Source of the DNA: Rubrivivax sp.
GTDB taxonomy: Bacteria > Pseudomonadota > Gammaproteobacteria > Burkholderiales > Burkholderiaceae_C
Length of the DNA stretch: 64,000 nucleotides
Direction: 5' to 3'
NCBI GenBank assembly: GCA_016719535.1
Contig: JADJYX010000017.1
Location: 124,001 to 188,000, forward strand
A program made the translations under genes and the position numbers. Below the pieces are notes generated by a model. The model was given only the letters and a program-made list of their open reading frames with translations. It was not told the origin of the DNA and ran no database searches. Shown here in pieces: positions 36,702 to 44,892 of the stretch (positions are counted from its first letter, which is position 1; each line of letters begins with the position of its first letter).

Positions 36702-36737
36702 GTGACACGCGGGTGTGACACCTGTCGCAGCGTGACA
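36702..36737 (+). promoter_or_regulatory. candidate AcoR enhancer sites
   Basis: A cluster of repeats lies 70-107 bp upstream of the sigma-54 promoter: three GTGACA direct repeats (36702, 36715, 36732), a perfect 11-bp palindrome GGTGTGACACC (36712-36722) and an inverted pair CTGTC-N7-GACAG (36722-36738). Sigma-54 activators bind such upstream sites, and AcoR is encoded 6 kb downstream. The assignment is inference from spacing and symmetry. Confidence 0.5.
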
Positions 36738-36806
36738 GCCAACGAGCTGCGGGACAACCCGCGAGCCTTGCATGCCACGCCTGGGACGATGGCCGTCAAG
36801 GGGCTG

Positions 36807-36822
36807 CTGGCACGCCGCTTGC
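36807..36822 (+). promoter_or_regulatory. sigma-54 promoter of the aco operon
   Basis: The sequence CTGGCACGCCGCTTGC matches the -24/-12 sigma-54 consensus TGGCAC-N5-TTGC exactly (GG at 36809-36810, GC at 36821-36822). Transcription would begin about 12 bp after the GC, at or next to the acoX ATG at 36835. The acoX message would then be nearly leaderless unless its true start is further in. It matches the presence of a sigma-54 activator (AcoR) in the cluster. Confidence 0.85.
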
Positions 36823-36834
36823 CCTTTCAACGGC

Positions 36835-37914
36835 ATGATCGGCTCTTCGTCACCCCCGCTGCTCGGCGTCATCGCCAACCCGGTATCGGCACGCGACATC
36901 CGCCGCATCGTCGCCAACGCCGGCAACCTGCAGATCACCGACCGCGTCAACATCGTGCTGCGCCTGCTGCAGGCCGCACGCGCCGCCGGCGTGGCGCGCG
37001 CACTGCTGATGCCCGACCGCGGCGGCATCCGCGCGCTGCTGGAGCGCCACCTCCGGCGCGGTGACGACAGCCTGCCGGCGATCGACTGGCTCGACTTCGA
37101 GCCGACGTCCACCGTCGAAGACAGCTTCAACGCCGCGCGCAGGCTGCACGAGGCTGGCGCCGCCGCCATCGTCGTGCTGGGCGGCGATGGCACGCACCGC
37201 GCGGTGGTGCGCGAACTCACCGGCCGCGACGGCGCACCGCCGATCGCGGGCCTGTCCACCGGCACCAACAATGCCTTTCCGGAGATGCGCGAGCCCACCA
37301 TCACCGGCCTGGCCGCCGGCCTGTTTGCCGCCGGGCGCATCGCCGCCGACGACGCGCTGCTGCCCAACAAGCTGCTCGAGGTGCTGATCCACCCCCGCGA
37401 CGGCGGCCCGCAACGGCGCGACATCGCCATCGTCGACGCCGTCATCACGCACGACCGCAGCGTGGGCGCGCGCGCGCTGTGGAAGACCGGCTCGCTGGCG
37501 GCCGCCTACCTCGCCTTTGCCGAACCCGAGGCCATCGGACTGTCGTCGATCGGCGGCCTGCTGCAGCCGGTGGCGCGGCACGAGCGTGGCGGCCTGGCGG
37601 TGCAGCTGGCGGCTGACCCCGAGCACACGCTGCTGACGCTGCACGCGCCCATCGCACCGGGGCTGGTGCTGCCGGTGCCGGTGGCCAGCTGGCAGCGCCT
37701 GGCGCCCGACGAGCCGGTGACGGTGCAGCAGCAGGCCGGCACCGTGGCGCTGGACGGCGAACGCGAACTGGCCTTCGAGCCCGGCGACCGCGTCACCGTC
37801 ACCCTGCGCGAGCGCGCCTTCTTCACCGTCGACGTGGCGCGCTGCATGGCGGCCGCCGCACGCGACGGTCTGCTCAGAGCCCCGCCCGCGGGCGCAACCC
37901 GTCCTCACCCCTGA
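36835..37914 (+). CDS. acoX: AcoX, ATP-NAD kinase-like acetoin catabolism protein
   Basis: This 359-aa protein of the NAD kinase fold has GVIANPVSARDIRR at the N-terminus and the diagnostic GGDGT at 116-120, followed by LSTGTNNAFPEM. AcoX is encoded at the head of acetoin operons in several proteobacteria; its biochemical role is unsettled. ATG at 36835 is required to include the first beta strand, yet it coincides with the predicted sigma-54 transcription start. It is followed after 18 bp by acoA. Confidence 0.88.
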   Translation: MIGSSSPPLLGVIANPVSARDIRRIVANAGNLQITDRVNIVLRLLQAARAAGVARALLMPDRGGIRALLERHLRRGDDSLPAIDWLDFEPTSTVEDSFNAARRLHEAGAAAIVVLGGDGTHRAVVRELTGRDGAPPIAGLSTGTNNAFPEMREPTITGLAAGLFAAGRIAADDALLPNKLLEVLIHPRDGGPQRRDIAIVDAVITHDRSVGARALWKTGSLAAAYLAFAEPEAIGLSSIGGLLQPVARHERGGLAVQLAADPEHTLLTLHAPIAPGLVLPVPVASWQRLAPDEPVTVQQQAGTVALDGERELAFEPGDRVTVTLRERAFFTVDVARCMAAAARDGLLRAPPAGATRPHP

Positions 37915-37932
37915 CCGACAAGGAGATACACG

Positions 37933-38928
37933 ATGGCAGGCAACCCCTTCCCGCAGTCGCGCGACCAGCTGCTGCAGGCTTACCGCACGATGCGCACGAT
38001 CCGAGAGTTCGAGGAACGGCTGCACATCGATTTCGGCCGCGGCGACATCCCCGGCTTCGTGCACCTGTATGCCGGCGAAGAGGCCGCCGGCACCGGGATC
38101 ATGATGCACCTGAAGGACGGCGACCGCATCGCCAGCACGCACCGCGGCCACGGCCACTGCATCGCCAAGGGCGTGGACCCGCTGGCGATGATGAAGGAGA
38201 TCTACGGCAGACGAGGCGGCAGCTGCGAGGGCAAGGGCGGCAGCATGCACATCGCCGATCTCGGCAAGGGCATGATGGGTGCCAACGGCATCCTCGGTGC
38301 CGGTGCGCCGCTGGTCTGCGGCGCCGCACTGGCGGCCAAATTCCGCGCCGGCAAGGGCCAGCCCAGCGACGTGGCGATCAGCTTCGTCGGCGACGGCGCC
38401 AGCAACCAGGGCACCTTCCTCGAGAGCCTGAACCTGGCCGCGGTGTGGAACCTGCCGGCGATCTTCGTCGTCGAGAACAACGGCTACGCCGAGAGCACCA
38501 GCCGCGACTACGGCACCGCGGTCGACAGCTATGTCGACCGCGCCGCGGGCTTCGGCCTGCCCGGCGTGACGGTGGACGGTACCGACTTCTTCGCCGTCCA
38601 CGAAGCGGCCGGCGAGATCATCGCGCGCGCCCGCAAGGGCGGCGGCCCGGCGCTGCTGGAATGCAAGATGGTGCGCTTCCACGGCCACTTCGAGGGCGAT
38701 GCGCAGACCTACCGCGCGCCGGGCGAGCTCGACGACATCCGCGTCAACCACGACTGCCTGAAGAAATTTGCCGCCGCTGTCACAGGCGCCGGCGTGCTGA
38801 GCGCCGCCGAGCTGCTGGCCATCGACCACGAGGTGCTGGGCCTGATCGAGCGCGCCGTCACCGAGGCCAAGGCCGCGCCGCTGCCGACACAGGCCGACCT
38901 GCTGACCGACGTCTACGTCAAATATTGA
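37933..38928 (+). CDS. acoA: acetoin dehydrogenase E1 alpha subunit (TPP-dependent)
   Basis: This 331-aa E1 alpha subunit cleaves acetoin to acetaldehyde and a TPP-bound acetyl group. It has YRTMRTIREFEERL at the N-terminus, HRGHGHCIAKG, GGKG-like GKGGSMHI and the TPP motif GDGASNQG (153-160) closing with NLPAIFVVENNGYAES. RBS AAGGAG precedes the ATG. It partners with the beta subunit encoded 13 bp downstream. Confidence 0.95.
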   Translation: MAGNPFPQSRDQLLQAYRTMRTIREFEERLHIDFGRGDIPGFVHLYAGEEAAGTGIMMHLKDGDRIASTHRGHGHCIAKGVDPLAMMKEIYGRRGGSCEGKGGSMHIADLGKGMMGANGILGAGAPLVCGAALAAKFRAGKGQPSDVAISFVGDGASNQGTFLESLNLAAVWNLPAIFVVENNGYAESTSRDYGTAVDSYVDRAAGFGLPGVTVDGTDFFAVHEAAGEIIARARKGGGPALLECKMVRFHGHFEGDAQTYRAPGELDDIRVNHDCLKKFAAAVTGAGVLSAAELLAIDHEVLGLIERAVTEAKAAPLPTQADLLTDVYVKY

Positions 38929-38941
38929 GGAGACCCCCACC

Positions 38942-39958
38942 ATGGCACGCAAGATCAGCATGAAGCAGGCGATCAACGAGGCGCTCGACCAGGAGATGGC
39001 GCGCGACCCCTCGGTGATCGTGATGGGCGAGGACATCGTCGGCGGCGCCGGCGGCGACGGCGAGCGCGACGCCTGGGGTGGCGTGCTCGGCGTCACCAAG
39101 GGCCTGTATGCCAGGCATGGCGACCGGCTGCTGGACACGCCGCTGTCGGAATCGGCCTATGTCGGTGCCGCCATCGGCGCCGCGGCCTGCGGCATGCGCC
39201 CGGTGGCCGAACTGATGTTCGTCGACTTCATGGGCGTGTGCTTCGACCAGATCTTCAACCAGGCCGCCAAGTTCAAATACATGTTCGGCGGCAAGGCCGA
39301 GACGCCGGTGGTCATCCGTGCGATGTGCGGCGCGGGCTTTCGCGCCGCGGCGCAGCACAGCCAGATGCTGACGCCGCTGTTCACGCACATCCCGGGGCTG
39401 AAGGTGGTGTGCCCGAGCACACCCTACGACACCAAGGGCCTGCTGATCCAGAGCATCCGCGACAACGACCCGGTGATCTTCCTCGAGCACAAGAACCTCT
39501 ACGGCTTCGAGGGCGAGGTGCCGGAAGCAAGTTATGCGATTCCGTTCGGCGAAGCCAATGTCGTGCGCGACGGGAAGCACGCCACCATCGTCACCTACGG
39601 GCTGATGGTGCACCGCGCGCTGGATGCCGCCGCCACGCTGGCCAAGGAAGGCGTCGAGCTCGAGGTCATCGACCTGCGCACGCTCAGCCCGCTGGACCTG
39701 GACACTGTGCTCGAATCGGTCGAGAAGACCGGCCGCCTGGTCTGCGTGGACGAGGCCAACCCGCGCTGCAGCATCGCCTGCGACATCTCGGCGCAGGTGG
39801 TGCAGCAGGCCTTCAAGGCACTGAAGGGGCCGATCGAGATGGTGACCGCGCCGCACACGCCGGTGCCCTTCTCGCCGGTGCTGGAGGACCTGTATATCCC
39901 GAGCGCGGCGCAGATCGTGGCCGCCGTCAAGCGCACGATGGCCGGAGGCCGGCAGTAA
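38942..39958 (+). CDS. acoB: acetoin dehydrogenase E1 beta subunit
   Basis: This 338-aa E1 beta subunit has KQAINEALDQEMARDPSVIVMGEDI at the start (catalytic Glu region), DTPLSESAYVGAAIGAA, ELMFVDFMGVCFDQIFNQAAK and the C-terminal transketolase domain VIDLRTLSPLDLDTVLESV. It forms the alpha2-beta2 E1 with AcoA. AGGAG lies before the ATG. The stop overlaps the acoC start (TAATG). Confidence 0.95.
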   Translation: MARKISMKQAINEALDQEMARDPSVIVMGEDIVGGAGGDGERDAWGGVLGVTKGLYARHGDRLLDTPLSESAYVGAAIGAAACGMRPVAELMFVDFMGVCFDQIFNQAAKFKYMFGGKAETPVVIRAMCGAGFRAAAQHSQMLTPLFTHIPGLKVVCPSTPYDTKGLLIQSIRDNDPVIFLEHKNLYGFEGEVPEASYAIPFGEANVVRDGKHATIVTYGLMVHRALDAAATLAKEGVELEVIDLRTLSPLDLDTVLESVEKTGRLVCVDEANPRCSIACDISAQVVQQAFKALKGPIEMVTAPHTPVPFSPVLEDLYIPSAAQIVAAVKRTMAGGRQ

Positions 39959-41076
39959 TGGCGACGGCAGGCATCACGCCCATCGTCATGCCCAAATGGG
40001 GGCTGGAGATGCGCGAAGGCACGATCGCCGGCTGGCTGGTCGACGAAGGCACGCGCATCGAGGTGGGCCAGCCCATCCTCGATGTCGAGACCGACAAGAT
40101 CTCCAATGCCGTCGAAGCGCCGGACCCGGGGCTGCTGCGGCGCCGGGTGGCCAAGGAAGGCGAAACGCTGCCGGTGAAGGCGCTGCTGGGCGTGCTGGCC
40201 GAGCCCGACGTGTCGGACGCCGACATCGACGCCTATATCGCCGCCTACGAGGTGCCGGCCGCCGGCGAGGGTGAGGACGAAGCCCCGGCCTTCACGTGGA
40301 CCACGGTCGACGGCATCAAGGTGCGCCATGCGCGGCGCGGGCCCGAGACCGGCACGCCGGTGCTCTTCATCCACGGCTTCGGCGGCGACCTGGGCAACTG
40401 GCTGTTCAACCTCGACGCCATCGCGGAAGGCGCGCCGGTGATCGCGCTCGACCTGCCCGGCCATGGCCAGTCCGACCCGCGGCTGCCGGGCGCCACGCTG
40501 GCCGATCTGGCCGGTTTCGTGGCGAAGTTTCTCGATGCCATCGAGGTGCCGCGCGTGCATGCGGTGGGGCATTCGATGGGCGGTGCCATCGCCGCGCGGC
40601 TGGCGCTGGACCAGCCGTCGCGCGTGGCGTCGCTCGTCCTCGTCAACAGTGCCGGCCTGGGCGGCGAGATCAATGCCGCCTATATCGAAGGCTTCGTCGG
40701 TGCCACTTCACGGCGCGAGCTCAAGCCGGTGGTCGAGCAGCTCTTTGCCGATCCGTCGCTCGTCACGCGCCAGCTGATCGACGAACTGCTGAAATACAAG
40801 CGGCTCGACGGCGTGCCCGAGCTGCTGCAGGCGCTGTCGGCGTCGCTCTTCGCCGGTGGCCGCCAGGCCGAGCAGCCCGCGCTGGCGCTCGAGGGTTCCG
40901 GCGTGCCGCTGACGGTGGTCTGGGGCGAGGCCGACCAGGTGATCCCGGCTGCCCATGCACGGCAGGCACCGCCGGGCGCCAAGGTCAAGGTGCTGCCCGG
41001 CGCCGGGCACATGTCGATGATGGAAAAGGCTTCGGACTTCAACGCGCTGCTGCGTGGCCACCTCGCCGAATGCTGA
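39958..41076 (+). CDS. acoC: acetoin dehydrogenase E2, lipoyl domain fused to alpha/beta hydrolase (AcoC)
   Basis: This 372-aa protein has an N-terminal lipoyl domain (residues 1-85) with the lipoylated Lys47 in VETDKIS. After a short acidic hinge comes an alpha/beta hydrolase-fold domain (about 112-372) with HGFGGD and the nucleophile Ser206 in GHSMGG. This lipoyl-hydrolase fusion is the hallmark of AcoC and replaces the usual E2 catalytic core. It accepts the acetyl group from E1 and passes it to CoA. No E3 gene (acoL/lpd) is found next to it, so E3 must come from elsewhere. Confidence 0.93.
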   Translation: MATAGITPIVMPKWGLEMREGTIAGWLVDEGTRIEVGQPILDVETDKISNAVEAPDPGLLRRRVAKEGETLPVKALLGVLAEPDVSDADIDAYIAAYEVPAAGEGEDEAPAFTWTTVDGIKVRHARRGPETGTPVLFIHGFGGDLGNWLFNLDAIAEGAPVIALDLPGHGQSDPRLPGATLADLAGFVAKFLDAIEVPRVHAVGHSMGGAIAARLALDQPSRVASLVLVNSAGLGGEINAAYIEGFVGATSRRELKPVVEQLFADPSLVTRQLIDELLKYKRLDGVPELLQALSASLFAGGRQAEQPALALEGSGVPLTVVWGEADQVIPAAHARQAPPGAKVKVLPGAGHMSMMEKASDFNALLRGHLAEC

Positions 41077-41089
41077 AGAGGCGCATGCA

Positions 41090-41821
41090 ATGCCCGCCTT
41101 CGGCTTCGTCACCGTGCACCGGCAGCCGCTGGCCGCCGGCGTGGCGCACGAGGCCGACTGGCTGGCCGGCAGCGCGGCGCTCGGCCTGGCCAGCGCGCAC
41201 CTGTGGACGGCGCCGACGGGCATCGTCGTGCCGCGGCGCTACACCACCGCGCCCGGCTGGGCGCAGGCGGCGGCGGATGGCCACCATGGCGAGGTGCAGG
41301 TGCGCGCCTCGGGCGGCGGCCTGGTGCCGCAGGGGCCCGGCGTGTGGAACCTGAGCCTGGCCTGGCCGGCGCCCGGCGCCGTGCCCACCGGCACCGACGC
41401 CATCTACCGCGACCTGTGCGCCGCGCTGGCGGCCGCGCTCGCCCGGCTGGGCATCGCCGCGTCGCCGCAGACGGTGGCCGGGTCGTTCTGCGATGGCCGC
41501 TACAACCTGGCGGTGGACGGCCGCAAGCTCGTCGGCACCGCACAGGCCTGGCGCCGTGTGGGCGGCGTGCCGATGGTGCTGGCGCACGCGGTCATCGTCG
41601 TCGGCGCCGACCCCACCGAATTGACCGCGCGCGCCAATGCCTTCGAGGCCGCGCTGGCTACCGGCACACGCTACCGTGCCGATGCCCTGACCAGCGTCGC
41701 CCTGGCCACCCGCCAGCGCGACATCGAGGCCCGCACGCTCACCGTGCTGGCCGAACAATTCGCCCGCGTCGTCCCGCCGCGGGTCTTTGCATCGACGGAG
41801 AACCCCCATGGTGCTGCTTGA
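41090..41821 (+). CDS. lipoate-protein ligase-like protein
   Basis: This 243-aa biotin/lipoate ligase-fold protein has VRASGGGLVPQGPGVWNLSL (lipoyl-AMP pocket) and the catalytic-type Lys146 in NLAVDGRKLVGTAQAW. It is in the aco operon, 13 bp after acoC, so it probably attaches lipoate to Lys47 of AcoC. I chose ATG at 41090; an in-frame ATG at 41054 would overlap acoC. Gene order acoC-ligase supports a dedicated function. Confidence 0.85.
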   Translation: MPAFGFVTVHRQPLAAGVAHEADWLAGSAALGLASAHLWTAPTGIVVPRRYTTAPGWAQAAADGHHGEVQVRASGGGLVPQGPGVWNLSLAWPAPGAVPTGTDAIYRDLCAALAAALARLGIAASPQTVAGSFCDGRYNLAVDGRKLVGTAQAWRRVGGVPMVLAHAVIVVGADPTELTARANAFEAALATGTRYRADALTSVALATRQRDIEARTLTVLAEQFARVVPPRVFASTENPHGAA

Positions 41822-42116
41822 ATTTGCGATGGCCCCCGGCGGCAAGGGCGAGAGCGTGAGCGAATATGTCGCGCGCATCCTCGACGTCATCGACCGCTCG
41901 GGCGTGCCCTACCAGCTCACGCCCATGGGCACCATCCTCGAAGGCGACTGGGACGCGGTGATGGGCGTCGTCACCGCCTGCTTCAAGGCGCTGGAGAGCG
42001 ACTGCACGCGCATCGGCATGAACCTGAAGGTCGATTACCGCGCCGGGCCGGGCGGCCGGCTGAAGAGCAAGACCGAAAGGATCGAGCAGCGGCTGGGGCG
42101 CAAGCTCGCGACCTGA
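41808..42116 (+). CDS. thiamine-binding protein (MTH1187/YkoF-like DUF77)
   Basis: This 102-aa protein has MVLLEFAMAPGGKGESVSEY and PYQLTPMGTILEGDWDAVMGVV, typical of the small thiamine-binding DUF77 family with a ferredoxin-like fold. It overlaps the lipoate ligase gene by 14 bp. In an acetoin operon whose E1 uses thiamine diphosphate, it fits a cofactor-supply or sensing role. Its stop directly abuts the stop of the convergent membrane gene. Confidence 0.85.
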   Translation: MVLLEFAMAPGGKGESVSEYVARILDVIDRSGVPYQLTPMGTILEGDWDAVMGVVTACFKALESDCTRIGMNLKVDYRAGPGGRLKSKTERIEQRLGRKLAT

Positions 42117-42821
42117 TCAGGCCTGCGACGGCTGCGCGCCCAGCAGCAGGTCGTTCAGGTGCAGCCCGGCCAGTTGCTGGATGCCGCGCCCGATCCACCA
42201 CAGCAGCGCCATCGACATCACCATCGTGGGCAGCGCAATGGCCGGCCAGCTCACCAGCGTGAAGCGGCCGAGCTCGGCGTTGAAGGCCTCGGTGCCCGCG
42301 GGGCTGCTGACCAGCCAGCGCGCCAGCACGTAATTGAGCGCGGCCGAGACGGCGAAGGTCGACGACAGCCACAGCGTGGCCTGGCGCATGCGCTGCGCGA
42401 AGGCCTCGGTGGCACCGCGCGCCACCAGCGCCGCGTGCAGGCGCGGCACGTCGAACAGGCTGGGCTGCAGCAGCAGCGCGTGGATCAGCGGCTTGCGGGT
42501 AAACGCCGACACCGCCACCGCCAGGCCCAGCAGCGCCGGCACGCCGGCTTCCTTGACGGCAAACCACGAGCCGTCGAGCCGCAGCAGCCCGATGCCGCCG
42601 GTGAGCAGCGTGCTCACCAGCCCGATGGCGGCCAGGGTGCCGAAGCCGCGCCGCTGCCACCAGCCGTTCAGGCCCCAGCCCAGCGGAAAAGCCAGCGCCA
42701 GCGCCAGTGCACCGGTGGGGCCCAGCCTGTCGGCGCCGCTGGCCTGCATCAGCACGACCGAGGGCAGCAGGATGGTGACGGCGATCTCGAGCCAGGGGCT
42801 GGGCGCTGCGGTGCGGGTCAT
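42117..42821 (-). CDS. VC0807-like integral membrane protein
   Basis: This 234-aa polytopic membrane protein has six or so hydrophobic segments (for example LEIAVTILLPSVVLMQASG, LGLAVAVSAFTRKPLIHALL, PAIALPTMVMSMALLWW). The charged RLDGSWFAVKEAGVP loop and TRKPLIHALLLQP recall a family annotated as VC0807-like, with no assigned function. It interrupts the aco cluster on the opposite strand, between the thiamine-binding gene and acoR, and diverges from acoR across 128 bp. Confidence 0.7.
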   Translation of the reverse strand: MTRTAAPSPWLEIAVTILLPSVVLMQASGADRLGPTGALALALAFPLGWGLNGWWQRRGFGTLAAIGLVSTLLTGGIGLLRLDGSWFAVKEAGVPALLGLAVAVSAFTRKPLIHALLLQPSLFDVPRLHAALVARGATEAFAQRMRQATLWLSSTFAVSAALNYVLARWLVSSPAGTEAFNAELGRFTLVSWPAIALPTMVMSMALLWWIGRGIQQLAGLHLNDLLLGAQPSQA

Positions 42822-42949
42822 GAGGGCTCGATGATGCCGCGGACAGGCTGGCCCGTCGGCGCCAATGGATTCGCCCGCCGCGGCAGGGCAGGCGCGGTAG
42901 AGTGCCGCCTTCCAGACGCGGCCCGAGCCGCGCGGTCAGGAGACGAGGC

Positions 42950-44890
42950 ATGGAACTGCGACAGCGCGAGCACATCGCCACCGTGATGCGTCTGGCCGGC
43001 GAAGGCGTGCCGCTGCCGGCGGCCGATGGCCCCGACCTCGTGATCGCCGACAGCTGGGCGCGCTGCGTGCATCAGCACGGCCTGGACCCCACGCGCATGC
43101 AGGAGGCGGTGATCCTGCCGCACCACCGCGTGCGCGAGCACCAGGAGCGCCTCGACGAATTTCTGCGCATCGCCCGCCACGGCCTGGAGGCGATGTACCA
43201 GCAGGTGGCGGGCATGGGCTATTGCGTGCTGCTGACCGATGCGCGCGGCGTCACCGTCGATTTCATCGGCGACCTGCAGCTCGACGCCACGCTGCGCAAG
43301 GCAGGCCTGTACCTGGGCAGCGACTGGAGCGAGCACCACGCCGGCACCTGCGGCGTGGGCACCGCCATTGCCACCGGCCAAGCGCTGACGGTGCACCAGG
43401 GCGACCATTTCGACGCCACGCACATCCCGCTGACCTGCACCGCGGCACCGGTCTACGACCCGCTGGGGCGGCTCAATGCCATCCTCGACATCAGCGCGCT
43501 CACCTCGCCGCAGGTCAAGAGCAGCCAGCACCTGGCGCTGCAGCTGGTCCGGGTCTATGCGCAGCGGGTGGAGAATGCCAATTTCCTGCGCTGCTTCCGC
43601 AACGACTGGGTGCTCAAGCTGCATCCCAGCCCCGAATTCATCGAGATCAGCCCCGACCACCTGGTGGCGCTGGACGGCAACGGCCGCATCGTCGGCCACA
43701 ACCGCGCGGCGCAGCTGATGCTGGAGGCTGAGCACGGCAGCACCGTGCTCGGCCTGCCCTTCGAGCAGCTGTTCAATGCGCGGCTGGACGACCTGGGCCG
43801 CTTTCTGCGCGCCATGCCCGGCGAGCACCGCGCGGTGACGCTGTCGCGCAGCGGCCGTGTGCTCTTCCTGCATGCCGTGCCGCCGCCCAGCCGCTGGGGC
43901 AGCGCCGGCGCGCCGGCGGCCGTCGACCCCGCGGTGCCGCCGGCGCTGGCGCGGCTGTCGGGCGGCGATGCGGCGCTCGACCGCCAGATCCAGCGCGCCG
44001 CGCGGCTGGTGGACACGCCGGTCAGCGTGCTCATCACCGGCGAGACCGGCAGCGGCAAGGAATTCCTGGCCAAGGCATTGCACGAAGCCGGCCAGCGCCG
44101 CGCCAAGCCCTTCGTCGCCGTCAACTGCGCCGCCATCCCCGAGACGCTGATCGAGAGCGAGCTCTTCGGCCACCTGCCCGGCAGCTTCAGCGGTGCGCGC
44201 CTGAAGGGCAAGACCGGGCTCATCCAGGAGGCCGACGGCGGCACGCTCTTCCTCGACGAGATCGGCGACATGCCGCTGCCGCTGCAGGCGCGGCTGCTGC
44301 GCGTGCTGGCCGAGCGCGAGGTGCTGCCCATCGGCGCCACGCGCGCGGTGAAGGTCGACGTGCGCGTGATCGCCGCCACCCATGCCGACCTGCAGGCGCT
44401 GGTGCGCGAAGGGCGCTTCCGCGACGACCTCTACTACCGGCTGGCCGGTGCCCACCTGCTGCTGCCGCCGCTGCGCCAGCGCGGCGACCTGCCCTGGCTG
44501 GTGCACAAGCTGCTGCGCGAGGCCGGCCGCCGCGTGCAGCTGGGCGCCGACGCCGAACCCTGGCTGCGCGCGCACGACTGGCCGGGCAACCTGCGCGAGC
44601 TGAAGAACGTGATCGACTATGCCAGTGCGATGGCCGGCGACGGCGGCGTCATCGGCGTGGCCGACCTGCCCGATGCGCTGCTGGCCGCGGCCGCGCGGGC
44701 GGCGCCGGCGAGCGCGGCCGACGCCGCCGCACGGCCGACCGAAGCGCGGCTGCTGCTGCAGTACCTGCGCGCGGCGCGCTGGAACATCAGCGCCGTGGCG
44801 CACCAGCTGGGCGTGGCGCGCATGACGGTCTACCGTCGCATGCAGCGCTGGGGCATCACGCCCCCGGGGCGCGGCGAGCGCGACGACTGA
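42950..44890 (+). CDS. acoR: AcoR-type sigma-54-dependent transcriptional activator
   Basis: This 646-aa activator has an N-terminal GAF-type sensory region (about residues 60-230), then a PAS-like segment (ISPDHLVALDGNGRIVGHN). The AAA+ domain has Walker A GETGSGKE (364-371), Walker B GGTLFLDEIGDMPL and the arginine-finger region. A Fis-type HTH closes the protein (WNISAVAHQLGVARMTVYRRM). The sigma-54-contacting loop reads GSFSGA (411-416) instead of GAFTGA. It presumably senses acetoin and activates the promoter at 36807-36822. Confidence 0.92.
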   Translation: MELRQREHIATVMRLAGEGVPLPAADGPDLVIADSWARCVHQHGLDPTRMQEAVILPHHRVREHQERLDEFLRIARHGLEAMYQQVAGMGYCVLLTDARGVTVDFIGDLQLDATLRKAGLYLGSDWSEHHAGTCGVGTAIATGQALTVHQGDHFDATHIPLTCTAAPVYDPLGRLNAILDISALTSPQVKSSQHLALQLVRVYAQRVENANFLRCFRNDWVLKLHPSPEFIEISPDHLVALDGNGRIVGHNRAAQLMLEAEHGSTVLGLPFEQLFNARLDDLGRFLRAMPGEHRAVTLSRSGRVLFLHAVPPPSRWGSAGAPAAVDPAVPPALARLSGGDAALDRQIQRAARLVDTPVSVLITGETGSGKEFLAKALHEAGQRRAKPFVAVNCAAIPETLIESELFGHLPGSFSGARLKGKTGLIQEADGGTLFLDEIGDMPLPLQARLLRVLAEREVLPIGATRAVKVDVRVIAATHADLQALVREGRFRDDLYYRLAGAHLLLPPLRQRGDLPWLVHKLLREAGRRVQLGADAEPWLRAHDWPGNLRELKNVIDYASAMAGDGGVIGVADLPDALLAAAARAAPASAADAAARPTEARLLLQYLRAARWNISAVAHQLGVARMTVYRRMQRWGITPPGRGERDD

Positions 44891-44892
44891 TA

